A stretch of DNA of 42,152 nt from positions 1-42,152 of the forward strand of contig CAYNEF010000029.1 of assembly GCA_964396165.1 (NCBI GenBank). The letters run 5' to 3'. Below the pieces are notes generated by a model that was given only the letters and a program-made list of their open reading frames with translations, was not told the DNA's origin and searched no databases. Source of the DNA: CALCZU01 sp964396165 (lineage in GTDB: Bacteria > Bdellovibrionota > FAC87 > UBA2466). Positions 33,291-41,599 of the stretch are shown here, in pieces (positions within the stretch are counted from its first letter, which is position 1; each line of letters starts with the position of its first letter). Both the position numbers and the translations under genes were made by a program.

Positions 33291-35054
33291 ATGAAAATCC
33301 TCTTTATCATGGTGAAGGAAGACTATATTGACCCTTTGAATATAGAACTACTTTCTGCGCTGGCAAAAAGGGAAGGGCACGAAACTTTCTTAAACGTCCT
33401 AGAGCACAATAATTTAAAAGAAGAGATAGCAACGATTCTCCCCGATGTGGTTGCGTTCAGCGCAAAAACAGGGGAGAGCAAAGTACTCTTGAACGCAAAC
33501 AAATGGATTAAATCCCAATATGGAAACCGCGTTCTCAGCGTAATGGGGGGGCCACATCCCACGTTTAACCACGCGCGAATGAAGTTGTACGATGAAGATT
33601 TAAGATTTACGAAAGATAACCCTCTCGTATTATCTCCAATTGAAGAAACTGAATTAGATGTGCTTGCAGTAGGTGAAGCGGATGAAAGTTGGCCGGAGCT
33701 TTTAAGAAGAATAAAAAATAACCAAGAAATAGATTCGATTGCAGGTCTAGTAACAAAAAGAAATAGAAGGGCAGACGGAAAAGTTACACTAAAAGATCGC
33801 ACAAATTTTTTGGACGATCTGCCTTTTCTCGATAGAGATCTCGTCTATTCAAAAACACGGCTTAAAAATTTCGGCATGAGAAGTATTATGGCAAGCCGCG
33901 GTTGCCCCTTTGTTTGCACCTATTGCTTTAACGCAAAATTTAACGAGTTGTATCAGAGTAAAGGCAAGACGGTAAATCGCTACTCGGTTCTCCGATTGAT
34001 TGCCGAGTTAAAGGAATTGGTTCGTAAGTACCCCACACAATTTATTAAGTTTTACGATGATGTATTTACCTTTCGATCTGACGACTGGTTGAAAGAATTC
34101 TCAGAAATATATCCCCGAGAAATCGGAGTGCCTTTTCATTGTCTGACAAGAGCAGATCTTGTTAAAAACGATCCGCAAATTATTCACTATCTCAAGCAGG
34201 CAGGCATAAAGTCCATTAGCATGTCGATTGAATCTGGGAATAAGTTTTTGCGAGAACATGTTTTAAAAAGAGGAATGACAGAAGAACAAATGCAGTTTGC
34301 TTTTGATCTATGTCACAAAAATAAGATTAATACGTTCTCAAATACTATTTTGGCAATTCCTGCTCCTATCCTTCCACAAAATACTGACCCGGAATTTGAA
34401 ACGAAAATTCTAAATTTGTCTTATAGATTGAAACACTACTTCAAGATGAATTTAAGTCACATCGACTTTGCACAAACCGATCGCAAAACTTTATTGAAAG
34501 AGTTAGAACTTTTGGGCTTACGCTATAAAACGATAGATTATGATATCGAATCGGTAGATTTTAATATAAAAAACCGTGTCGTCTTCGGAGAGTTTCCCGT
34601 GTTGTTCCCCTATCCAGGCACGCCCGTTACCCAGTACACAATTGATGCAAAAGCATTTGATGGTGATTTTGATAAACTGCACCAAAACTATCAGAGCGAA
34701 TCGCCTTTTCAGTGTTTTTCGCCTTCTGAAAAACTGCAACAGTATAACTTATCTCTCTTGGGACTTGTGATTTTGGCGTTTCCTCGTTTTAGAAATATTA
34801 CTGTGAAATATTTGATTCGACTTCCATTGACGCGCTTATACTTCGCTTTATATTTTTTAGTGAAAGCATATCTTGTGGGTAGAAAAATTTATCCAATGCA
34901 TTACTCAATTAGGCATATACTTAATACAATAAAAGAAAGCTTTTTGTCAGAGTGGTTAAAACATTCTCACAAAGCAGGCGAGAAGTTTTACAAAAAGAAA
35001 CTTTCATACAGTATGCCAGCGCAAGATATTTTAGGCGGACCCTGGCAGAGTTAG
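33291..35054 (+). CDS. B12-binding radical SAM protein
   Basis: A 587-residue cytoplasmic enzyme. Residues 1-140 are a cobalamin-binding-type domain (MKILFIMVKEDYIDPL, PDVVAFSAKTGESK, VMGGPHPTF), but without a clear D-x-H-x-x-G lower-ligand motif. The radical SAM core begins about residue 195 with ASRGCPFVCTYC (Cys205, 209, 212), which ligates the 4Fe-4S cluster. SIESGNKFLREHVLKRG follows, and the C-terminal part is about 200 residues long. The family (BchE/HpnP-like, RSMT class) does methylations and ring rearrangements. The membrane-fused spermidine-synthase-like gene begins 9 nt downstream, so both probably act in one unknown pathway. Confidence 0.88.
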   Translation: MKILFIMVKEDYIDPLNIELLSALAKREGHETFLNVLEHNNLKEEIATILPDVVAFSAKTGESKVLLNANKWIKSQYGNRVLSVMGGPHPTFNHARMKLYDEDLRFTKDNPLVLSPIEETELDVLAVGEADESWPELLRRIKNNQEIDSIAGLVTKRNRRADGKVTLKDRTNFLDDLPFLDRDLVYSKTRLKNFGMRSIMASRGCPFVCTYCFNAKFNELYQSKGKTVNRYSVLRLIAELKELVRKYPTQFIKFYDDVFTFRSDDWLKEFSEIYPREIGVPFHCLTRADLVKNDPQIIHYLKQAGIKSISMSIESGNKFLREHVLKRGMTEEQMQFAFDLCHKNKINTFSNTILAIPAPILPQNTDPEFETKILNLSYRLKHYFKMNLSHIDFAQTDRKTLLKELELLGLRYKTIDYDIESVDFNIKNRVVFGEFPVLFPYPGTPVTQYTIDAKAFDGDFDKLHQNYQSESPFQCFSPSEKLQQYNLSLLGLVILAFPRFRNITVKYLIRLPLTRLYFALYFLVKAYLVGRKIYPMHYSIRHILNTIKESFLSEWLKHSHKAGEKFYKKKLSYSMPAQDILGGPWQS

Positions 35055-35063
35055 GAGCATCCA

Positions 35064-38006
35064 TTGAATATTTCCAACCGTAATAAAATCACACTGTCCT
35101 ATTTCCTTGTCTTATTGTCGGGAGTTTCTGCTCTGATTTATGAAGTGGTTTGGCAACGGTATCTTTCCATCTTGCTCGGCGCTCAGGCAAAAGCCACGGC
35201 GATTGTGCTCGCCGTGTTTCTAGGGGGTATGAGCGTAGGCTATTTTTATTACGGAAAGTTATCAAAGAATAAAAACCTATCTGTGTTTCGCGCTTTTAGC
35301 TTTATTGAAATCGGACTTGCGGCTTGGGCCACTTTTTTTCCCTTTTTGTTTCATCTGATCTTTCGCAATATGACAATGTTGTATTCAAGTTCTCAGGGCG
35401 AAAATATCTTTATTGATTTGCTGATTTCGATTGCCCTCATGGGAGTCCCCACAATTCTGATGGGCGCAAGTATTCCTCTTTTGACACAAGGACTGTCCCA
35501 AAATATTTCCGGATCCTCACGATTACATTCTCGTCTGTACGGATTTAATACTCTGGGCGCAGCCTTTGGTGCGTTTTTAGCTGGTTTTATCCTGATCCCT
35601 GAAAGCAGTTTTCGAATTGCTCTTTCTTTTGGCGCAATGTTAAATCTTGTCGTAGCAGTAGTGTCTTATTCGGTCTATTCAAACGGGCCTAAGGCAGAAG
35701 TAAAAGATAATACAGTAGCTCACACGCACCCTCTAACTAAGAGACAGTGGTTGCTTCTCTTGGTAGGTTTTTTATCTGGAATTTATGTCATTACTTTTGA
35801 AACTACTGCTATTCGGCTTATCAGTCTTTCCACAGGTTCATCTAATTATGTTTTTTCACTTGTGGTATCCATCTTTATCTTCTCTTTAGCGATTGGTGGA
35901 TTGCTATCAAAGAAAATTAAAAACTATTCGGAATCAAGGTTATTCTGGAACCAAATTATACTTGCTGTATCTTTGATTTTACTTTTTGTAACTGTAAATT
36001 ATTGGCCGTACTGGGTGCATTTAGTACGCATTCAGCTGCGGGATTTTGCCTCTAGCTTTTATGTTTATCAAGCATGTCTCGCGCTCCTTTTCGTAGTGCT
36101 CTTATTTATCCCCACACTTCTGTGTGGAATGGTTCTTCCGTTATGCTTTCATTTGATAAAAGATTCGAAAGAAACTCTCGGTTTTAGAGTGGGCCAACTA
36201 TACAGCGTAAATACAGTAGGCTGTATTACTGGGGCTTTATTTGGCGGTTATTATTTATTTCATTTTTTAAATCTAGATCAGGTGTGGAAAGTTGTAATTG
36301 TTCTCATCTTAATTTCATCTCTCGTATCTTATGGTGTGTATTTAGTAACGTATAAACCGTCCAAAATTAAATTTGCTACACATGTATTGGGCTTTCTCAT
36401 TCCTGTTTTCTCTTTGACGAGCATGCAACCACTAAACCCATACATTTTTCTTCAACCTTTTAGAACACAAGAAGCGGTAGATGAAAGCTTTTTGGGAGCT
36501 ACGGAGTTTTATAACAAAATTTCTAAACATACTAAAATTTTGGCTTGGAAAGATGGGCCTAATTCCACAGTAGGCATTGGTGCAAGTCCAGGGACAGGGG
36601 ACGAAGCCTCAAGAAGCATATTTGTAAATGGAAAGTCCGATGGCAACACCAAGGGAGATTTTTTTACGACAGTAATGTTGGGAGCAATCCCGGCACTTCT
36701 CAATCCAAATCCAGAGAAAGTATGTGTGATAGGTTTCGGCACTGGAATTACTATTGGGACTTTGGGTGTTTTTAAAGATGTTCATAAAATTGATGTAGTG
36801 GAAATTTCAGGTACGGTGATTGAAAAGGCACCGATGTTTGATGGTTATAATGGTGGGGTGTCTAAAAACCCCAAAGTGACTATTCATGAAATGGATGCTT
36901 TTCGTTTTCTCGAGGCTAAAAACAAATACAATGTCATTGTAAGTGAACCCAGTAATCCTTGGGTGACTGGAATAGAAAATCTCTATAGCCGCGAATTTTA
37001 TCAAATGGCTAAAAATTCGTTAGAGGATAAAGGAAATCTTGTCCAATGGGTTCATACATACTCTTTCAATGATGATTTGTTAAAAATGGTATTAAGAACG
37101 ATGGGAACCACGTTTCAGTATGTTTCTGTTTTTCAATTAAAAGGTGGCGACTTGGCGCTTGTGGCTGGCAATCATCCGTTGAATGTCACACATTTAGCAA
37201 CCGCACAAATCAGAATGGAGCAAGCTCCGGTAAAGGCGATTATTAATTCAGCCGGAATAGAAAATCTGGCAAGTTTAGCAGCTTTGGAAATTATTCCTCC
37301 AGCATTGTCGCGTGCGGTCTCGAACGATGCAGAAGTACATTCCCTGGAAAGCCCTAGATTGAGTCAAGGAGCATCGAAAGCTTTTTTTATGGGCACACAG
37401 GCAAATACAGTCCCAATGAAAAGATCCGTTCCTGCACTTCTTTCTTCTTCTTTGCTGAACCAATATTGGATGCAATCAAATACTAAAAAGGATGATTTGC
37501 CTGTAATGTTTAAAACTTTTTGTACGTACTCGACTAGCAAAAATTCCAGAATCTGCGAAGAGGTTCAAGTAGCCACTGAAATGCTCGGATCTAAAATGCA
37601 GGTTGCTACGACTGAAGAATATCAAAAAGTGGATTCAAGAGAGCTTGCTGCTGTCAAAACAATGGTTACGAGAAACAAACTAAAAGACTTTAAGGATTTA
37701 ATGCAGGAGTACAATCTTTTTGATTCATACCGAAAGTATATTTCTTCTGTTACTTACCTCTCTCCAAATGCGTTTCTCATCCCGTTAGAATATTGTTTGC
37801 ACACCATTCAAGCCAATACAGAACTGTGGGGAGAATGCTTACTTCAAAAACTGATTGTGATGGATACTTTGAAAGTAGACGATATTGAATTTAAAAAGGA
37901 AGGCTCCCGTTTCCTCGACTGGTCAAAAGATATTTCAAAAGAAAGTCGTATCTATGAGAAGGTGCAACAAGCGCGTCAGATAGTGGTTAATCTCATTACA
38001 AAGTAG
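35064..38006 (+). CDS. membrane-fused spermidine synthase-like protein
   Basis: A 980-residue protein starting at TTG, with AGGAG 8 nt upstream. Residues about 10-440 hold about a dozen hydrophobic segments with the repeated signature of such fusions (LSGVSALIYEVVWQRYL; GGMSVGYFYYGKLS; LYGFNTLGAAFGAFLAG; LYSVNTVGCITGALFGGYYL). A spermidine-synthase-fold domain spans about 480-720, with VCVIGFGTGITIG binding nucleotide or decarboxy-SAM and VSEPSNPWVTGIENLYSREFY. The latter replaces the catalytic Asp motif of true aminopropyltransferases, so the reaction is probably different. The last 250 residues are of unknown kind. It follows a B12-type radical SAM gene in the same operon. Confidence 0.87.
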   Translation: MNISNRNKITLSYFLVLLSGVSALIYEVVWQRYLSILLGAQAKATAIVLAVFLGGMSVGYFYYGKLSKNKNLSVFRAFSFIEIGLAAWATFFPFLFHLIFRNMTMLYSSSQGENIFIDLLISIALMGVPTILMGASIPLLTQGLSQNISGSSRLHSRLYGFNTLGAAFGAFLAGFILIPESSFRIALSFGAMLNLVVAVVSYSVYSNGPKAEVKDNTVAHTHPLTKRQWLLLLVGFLSGIYVITFETTAIRLISLSTGSSNYVFSLVVSIFIFSLAIGGLLSKKIKNYSESRLFWNQIILAVSLILLFVTVNYWPYWVHLVRIQLRDFASSFYVYQACLALLFVVLLFIPTLLCGMVLPLCFHLIKDSKETLGFRVGQLYSVNTVGCITGALFGGYYLFHFLNLDQVWKVVIVLILISSLVSYGVYLVTYKPSKIKFATHVLGFLIPVFSLTSMQPLNPYIFLQPFRTQEAVDESFLGATEFYNKISKHTKILAWKDGPNSTVGIGASPGTGDEASRSIFVNGKSDGNTKGDFFTTVMLGAIPALLNPNPEKVCVIGFGTGITIGTLGVFKDVHKIDVVEISGTVIEKAPMFDGYNGGVSKNPKVTIHEMDAFRFLEAKNKYNVIVSEPSNPWVTGIENLYSREFYQMAKNSLEDKGNLVQWVHTYSFNDDLLKMVLRTMGTTFQYVSVFQLKGGDLALVAGNHPLNVTHLATAQIRMEQAPVKAIINSAGIENLASLAALEIIPPALSRAVSNDAEVHSLESPRLSQGASKAFFMGTQANTVPMKRSVPALLSSSLLNQYWMQSNTKKDDLPVMFKTFCTYSTSKNSRICEEVQVATEMLGSKMQVATTEEYQKVDSRELAAVKTMVTRNKLKDFKDLMQEYNLFDSYRKYISSVTYLSPNAFLIPLEYCLHTIQANTELWGECLLQKLIVMDTLKVDDIEFKKEGSRFLDWSKDISKESRIYEKVQQARQIVVNLITK

Positions 38007-38009
38007 TAT

Positions 38010-39575
38010 TTATTTTTCGCTGGTAAGCTTCATGATAGAAGAAGGTGTTCTTTTATCGGTATGGTGAATACGTCTGTACCAATAATAATTTCTGAGAACT
38101 GCCGCCACATAGTCCCGTGTTTCTCTATAGGGGATAAGATCAATAAACAAAACAGGCTCAGTCACTGGGTATCTATTCGTCCACTGACTGATTTTCAGTG
38201 GGCCCGCGTTGTAGCCGGCCAAAGCCAAATGCAATTGTCCATTAGCCCGCGTTACTAGTTCCGAGAAAAATTTAGAACCCGCTTTAATATTGTTTTCAGG
38301 ATCGTACAGATCTACTCTTGTTCTGAATTTTCCCCGTCTTTGCGGTACTACTTGCATTAACCCCCGGGCATTAGCGGAAGAGAGTGCTCTTTTGTTAAAG
38401 GCGCTCTCACGTCTTGCAATTGAGAGGAGTAAAAAAGGATCCATCCCATTAGAATTTTTTTCAAATACAGGGAAGTATACTTTAGGAAAATACTGTTCCA
38501 TGGTTTTTTTACTGATGAGATCCGGATTTTTGTATAACACATCAGAAAGAATATTCAGCGTGGATTGGTAGGAACCGCGCTCTTCTTTTAGTTCAGCCAT
38601 ATACAACATTACTTCTGGCTCGATTCCTGGTGATTCGAGCAGCGCCCAATCCAAAACTTTTTCAGCACTTGTTTCATAGCCATATTTATTAAGCGTCTCT
38701 ACTTGCTTCAGTAGTGAGTTTACATGAGGTACGCGGCTCGTACGGGTGAGTCTAGAGGCTGGATCGTTTAACAATAACTCTCCAGGATCTTCATTTAATG
38801 CTGTTAGTGCAACCAATGTATGAAAGGAGAAAGGGTAAGAGGTTTGCAAGTCTTCCAATGTTTTGGTGGCGTCTTTCTTTTTGCCCAATGCAAGTTGGCT
38901 TCTGTAAAGCCAGTATTGAGCTCTCCCTCTATAAGTATTTGTAAGTGTGCAGGCCTTCTTTAAAGTTTCTATCGCTTTATCAAAGTTTTTTGCGGCAAAG
39001 TATAAAATTCCAGCTCTAGACAACAATACAGATTGTTCTTCCGATGAACCTGAATAACAACTCGAGCCTTTGTCATATAATTCCGCAAGCTCTTCCATGT
39101 TTGCTAGAGGTAGTTCATCTTCCAGAGTAGCTGCAGTAGCTATAGCGATGTTATTGGGACAATTGTTTTCTTTCAGTGCTTCAGCATGAATATGTTTTAT
39201 TTCAAATGGTTTTAAACGAGAAAGTCCTTTTATGAGCGATTGCACAGTAGCAAACCGCATTTCCATCCAATTTTCAATTTTCCCTTTTTTGATTTTTGCA
39301 AGTACAGGACGATTTTTAATTTTAGAAGTAACTTTGCTAGCGCGAATATCTTTTAATTTTTGATCCAGGTTTTCTTTATTTAAAATACTGTAACAAAATA
39401 AGGAATAGTCTTCTGAACTTTTACAAGCTGACTTTAATTCGCTTACTTGTGTAGGTTTTAATTTATTACTCACAAATTTATCAAAACTTTCTGCCTGCTC
39501 TTTTTCAGTCAGCTCCGCTGCCAAAGTGGGTTGAGTTACTAAGATAAGCACGAATAGAGTGAACACGCGAAGCAT
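38010..39575 (-). CDS. soluble lytic murein transglycosylase (SLT family)
   Basis: A 521-residue exported enzyme cleaving peptidoglycan glycan strands. After the signal peptide (ending near TLAA) come about 330 residues of helical, TPR-like repeats forming the ring of Slt-type proteins (LLSRAGILYFAAKNFDKAIETLKKAC; AQYWLYRSQLALGKKKDATKTL). The C-terminal catalytic domain has LLSIARRESAFN with the catalytic Glu, GLMQVVP, NIKAGSKFF, LALAGYNAGP, and YRETRDYVAAVLRNYYWY. All the SLT motifs are intact. It is convergent with the 980-residue membrane protein gene, with 3 bp between stops. Confidence 0.92.
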   Translation of the reverse strand: MLRVFTLFVLILVTQPTLAAELTEKEQAESFDKFVSNKLKPTQVSELKSACKSSEDYSLFCYSILNKENLDQKLKDIRASKVTSKIKNRPVLAKIKKGKIENWMEMRFATVQSLIKGLSRLKPFEIKHIHAEALKENNCPNNIAIATAATLEDELPLANMEELAELYDKGSSCYSGSSEEQSVLLSRAGILYFAAKNFDKAIETLKKACTLTNTYRGRAQYWLYRSQLALGKKKDATKTLEDLQTSYPFSFHTLVALTALNEDPGELLLNDPASRLTRTSRVPHVNSLLKQVETLNKYGYETSAEKVLDWALLESPGIEPEVMLYMAELKEERGSYQSTLNILSDVLYKNPDLISKKTMEQYFPKVYFPVFEKNSNGMDPFLLLSIARRESAFNKRALSSANARGLMQVVPQRRGKFRTRVDLYDPENNIKAGSKFFSELVTRANGQLHLALAGYNAGPLKISQWTNRYPVTEPVLFIDLIPYRETRDYVAAVLRNYYWYRRIHHTDKRTPSSIMKLTSEK

Positions 39576-39880
39576 GATTGGTGTTTTCCGTATGTGAAAT
39601 GGATGAATAGAAGATTTAATTATACCTCATAACTCTAACATTGCAGATTTCTAGAGGATTTATCGCATTGAATAAATTTAACTTTTTGCGTTATGAGTTA
39701 GCTACTAAGGCCCAAGTTTTCTCGCACAAATTGTCACCCTCCGCTTAAAAACGGCAATTATTTTAACTTCCTAGCTTCATAGTTGATGCTAAGTACCAGT
39801 GCTGTATCCCATTTGTCTTGGCAGACTTATTGCTCACTCTAAGGAGGCTTGGCCAAAATTAGCCAGGATCGGAGAGTTTT
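39576..39880. other. 305-bp intergenic region
   Basis: Lies between the starts of two divergent genes and holds no visible gene. CTCATAAC (39626-39633) and GTTATGAG (39690-39697) form a spaced inverted repeat, and a short TTGGC/GCCAG hairpin lies close to the 39881 start. No convincing promoter pair or terminator was found. Confidence 0.4.
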
Positions 39881-40327
39881 ATGACAAAAAAAGTTTTGTT
39901 TTATGTAGCTAGTTTTTTTCTAATCGTTGGTTGTGGAAGTAATAACGACTGTCCGAATGGAGTAAATACCACTAATCCAAGTTGCGCTGGTTACGTAGCC
40001 CCTCAACAACAGTATCCGTATCCCCAACAACAATACCAGCAACCGCAAGCTTGTCAGCCCGGTTCGTCCCCTTATTGCGTGAATGGATATATGCAATATC
40101 CTCAACAACAGCAACAATACCAGCAGCCGCAAGCTTGTCAGCCCGGTTCGTCCCCTTATTGCGTGAATGGATATATGCAATATCCTCAACAACAGCAACA
40201 ATACCAGCAGCCGCAAGCTTGTCAGCCCGGTTCGTCCCCTTATTGCGTGAACGGGTATATGCAATATCCTCAACAACAGTATCCTTACGGATACCAAGCT
40301 CCTACAACTCAACCTAGATATTATTAA
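39881..40327 (+). CDS. Gln/Tyr/Cys-rich tandem-repeat lipoprotein
   Basis: A 148-residue lipoprotein (lipobox IVGC at about residue 18) whose mature part is mostly a 28-residue tandem repeat. Each unit begins QACQPGSSPYCVNGYMQYP and ends in a run of Gln with Tyr. Two full copies and a partial third follow a Pro/Gln/Tyr leader. Each unit has two cysteines, so disulfide cross-linking outside the cell is plausible. Low-complexity Q/Y/P composition recalls surface or matrix proteins. GGAGAG lies just before the ATG. The gene is monocistronic. Repeat number may vary between strains. Confidence 0.8.
   Translation: MTKKVLFYVASFFLIVGCGSNNDCPNGVNTTNPSCAGYVAPQQQYPYPQQQYQQPQACQPGSSPYCVNGYMQYPQQQQQYQQPQACQPGSSPYCVNGYMQYPQQQQQYQQPQACQPGSSPYCVNGYMQYPQQQYPYGYQAPTTQPRYY
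40046..40290 (+). repeat. 84-bp tandem repeat within the lipoprotein gene
   Basis: Units start at 40046, 40130 and 40214 with period 84 bp (28 codons). The first two are complete and nearly identical; the third is cut short at about 40290. Differences are a few bases only (for example AATGGA versus AACGGG), which suggests recent expansion. The reading frame is preserved across units. Confidence 0.9.
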
Positions 40328-40349
40328 TGAGAACGTCGGATAGGTGTTT

Positions 40350-40970
40350 TTAGTTTTGTGTCTTTAAGATTTTTGCGGATTCTTCTTTTTTAGCTGTAAG
40401 ATCGATAAACAATTTTTGATATTCTTTTTCTTTTGAAAGCCACTGTTGTTGTTGCTCTTTGAGCGGAGTTTTTTTCACTTCGATAGAATTTAGATTTGCG
40501 TTTACGGACTTTATCAGCTCATTGATTTTGCCGACTTTAGCCGTTGCCTCACTTTTCCACTTTTCCCGATCCATTTTATCTTTTTGCGACTTCATGATGT
40601 CATCTTGTTGTGCTGTTTGAGCATTCGAGCTGGAAGAAGAGTTTTTGCTAATATTTTTTTGAAAGTTGTCCAGTTCCTTCATTGCCGTATCGTTTTTATC
40701 CAGTTCTTTTTGTATGTCAGCAATCTGTCCTACGTATTTTTCTCTGAGTTGTAAGTGTTCTTGTTCCAGTGCTGATAACTCTTTCAGTTCCGAATCGATG
40801 ACAATGGCATTTTTCTTACAATTAACGATATTGCCTTTTACAATCGTAATATTCTTATCTAGGGACGCGATATTTTCCAAAAGTCTTTGCTTCCCAGAGC
40901 TGCTTAAAACTGGCGCATAATCAGCAAAGATGAAAGTTAGAGGAAATAAGAAGAAGAGAAGTTTTCGCAT
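40350..40970 (-). CDS. exported coiled-coil protein of unknown function
   Basis: A 206-residue protein with a signal peptide (LLFFLFPLTFIFA) and an otherwise long helical, charged body: LKELSALEQEHLQLREKYVGQIADIQKELDKNDTAMKELDNF, a Ser/Asn/Gln-rich break at about 110-125, and a second helix to the end. This forms a helical hairpin like periplasmic EnvC- or YkwD-less coiled coils, but no catalytic domain is attached. One cysteine (VNCKK) is near residue 52. It shares no transcript with the repeat lipoprotein, which converges on it 22 bp away. Role unknown, possibly structural in the envelope. Confidence 0.72.
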   Translation of the reverse strand: MRKLLFFLFPLTFIFADYAPVLSSSGKQRLLENIASLDKNITIVKGNIVNCKKNAIVIDSELKELSALEQEHLQLREKYVGQIADIQKELDKNDTAMKELDNFQKNISKNSSSSSNAQTAQQDDIMKSQKDKMDREKWKSEATAKVGKINELIKSVNANLNSIEVKKTPLKEQQQQWLSKEKEYQKLFIDLTAKKEESAKILKTQN

Positions 40971-41003
40971 ACATAGAGTTTAACTTAAAACTGCGTAATC
41001 GAG

Positions 41004-41597
41004 TTAATGCAATGAATTGTAAGTGAGGCTCTGGATAACGTTGGCAGAAAGCCAGTTTTGTGGACCTATCCACTTGCGTAAGACTTTACCCTGTTTATTG
41101 ATAAGATATGTCTCAGGAAACTTCGTTGTTCCCATACTTTGTGAGAGCTCGCCATCGGGATCGTGTAAGACGATAAGAGAAGGTGTAAAATCCAACGTTT
41201 TAAAGAGTTTGGAAACTTCTTTAGCATCTTCATCGACAGAAATCGTGACGAGTAGGGGGAAGTTTTTGTTTTCTTTTGCGTTCAGCTGACGGCCTAAGTA
41301 TTCAAGCCCCGGCAATTCTTCCAAGCAGGGAGGACACCAGGTTGCCCAAAAATTAACCAGTATTTCTGACCTGTCTGCAAAAAGTTCTTCTAAGGAAACA
41401 GCAGTACCTTTAAGGGGTACATTAGCTACCACAATGAGCTTTTTCGCTACAGGAAACGAGGGAAGTGCAGTCGAATTTGTGCTGATAAAATCGTTCGAAC
41501 TAGAAGGCGTAGGTGTGCGATACGAAAAAAGCACTAAACCACCTAGAAATAAAGCTATCAGCATTATTCCTATTAGGGTGCTCCCCCGATTGAACAA
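41004..41597 (-). CDS. membrane-anchored TlpA/ResA-like thioredoxin
   Basis: A 197-residue protein anchored by one N-terminal membrane segment (LIGIMLIALFLGGLVLFSY) with a periplasmic redoxin domain. ILVNFWATWCPPCLEELPGLEYL holds the active-site CxxC, and TKFPETYLINKQGKVLRKWIG the cis-Pro region. It resembles TlpA/ResA/CcmG proteins that reduce disulfides for cytochrome c maturation; several haem c proteins are encoded in this window, but they are not adjacent. The start is TTG at 41597, two nucleotides after the rplQ stop, with AAGGA in the end of rplQ as ribosome-binding site, so it is likely read from the ribosomal-protein transcript. Confidence 0.85.
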   Translation of the reverse strand: MFNRGSTLIGIMLIALFLGGLVLFSYRTPTPSSSNDFISTNSTALPSFPVAKKLIVVANVPLKGTAVSLEELFADRSEILVNFWATWCPPCLEELPGLEYLGRQLNAKENKNFPLLVTISVDEDAKEVSKLFKTLDFTPSLIVLHDPDGELSQSMGTTKFPETYLINKQGKVLRKWIGPQNWLSANVIQSLTYNSLH

Positions 41598-41599
41598 GG

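Noticed and set aside
39920..40317. overlapping open frames within the 84-bp repeats, and a CRISPR-like reading of the repeats
   Set aside because: Repeats in a multiple of three keep every frame open. The units are contiguous, with no spacers, and encode a lipoprotein.
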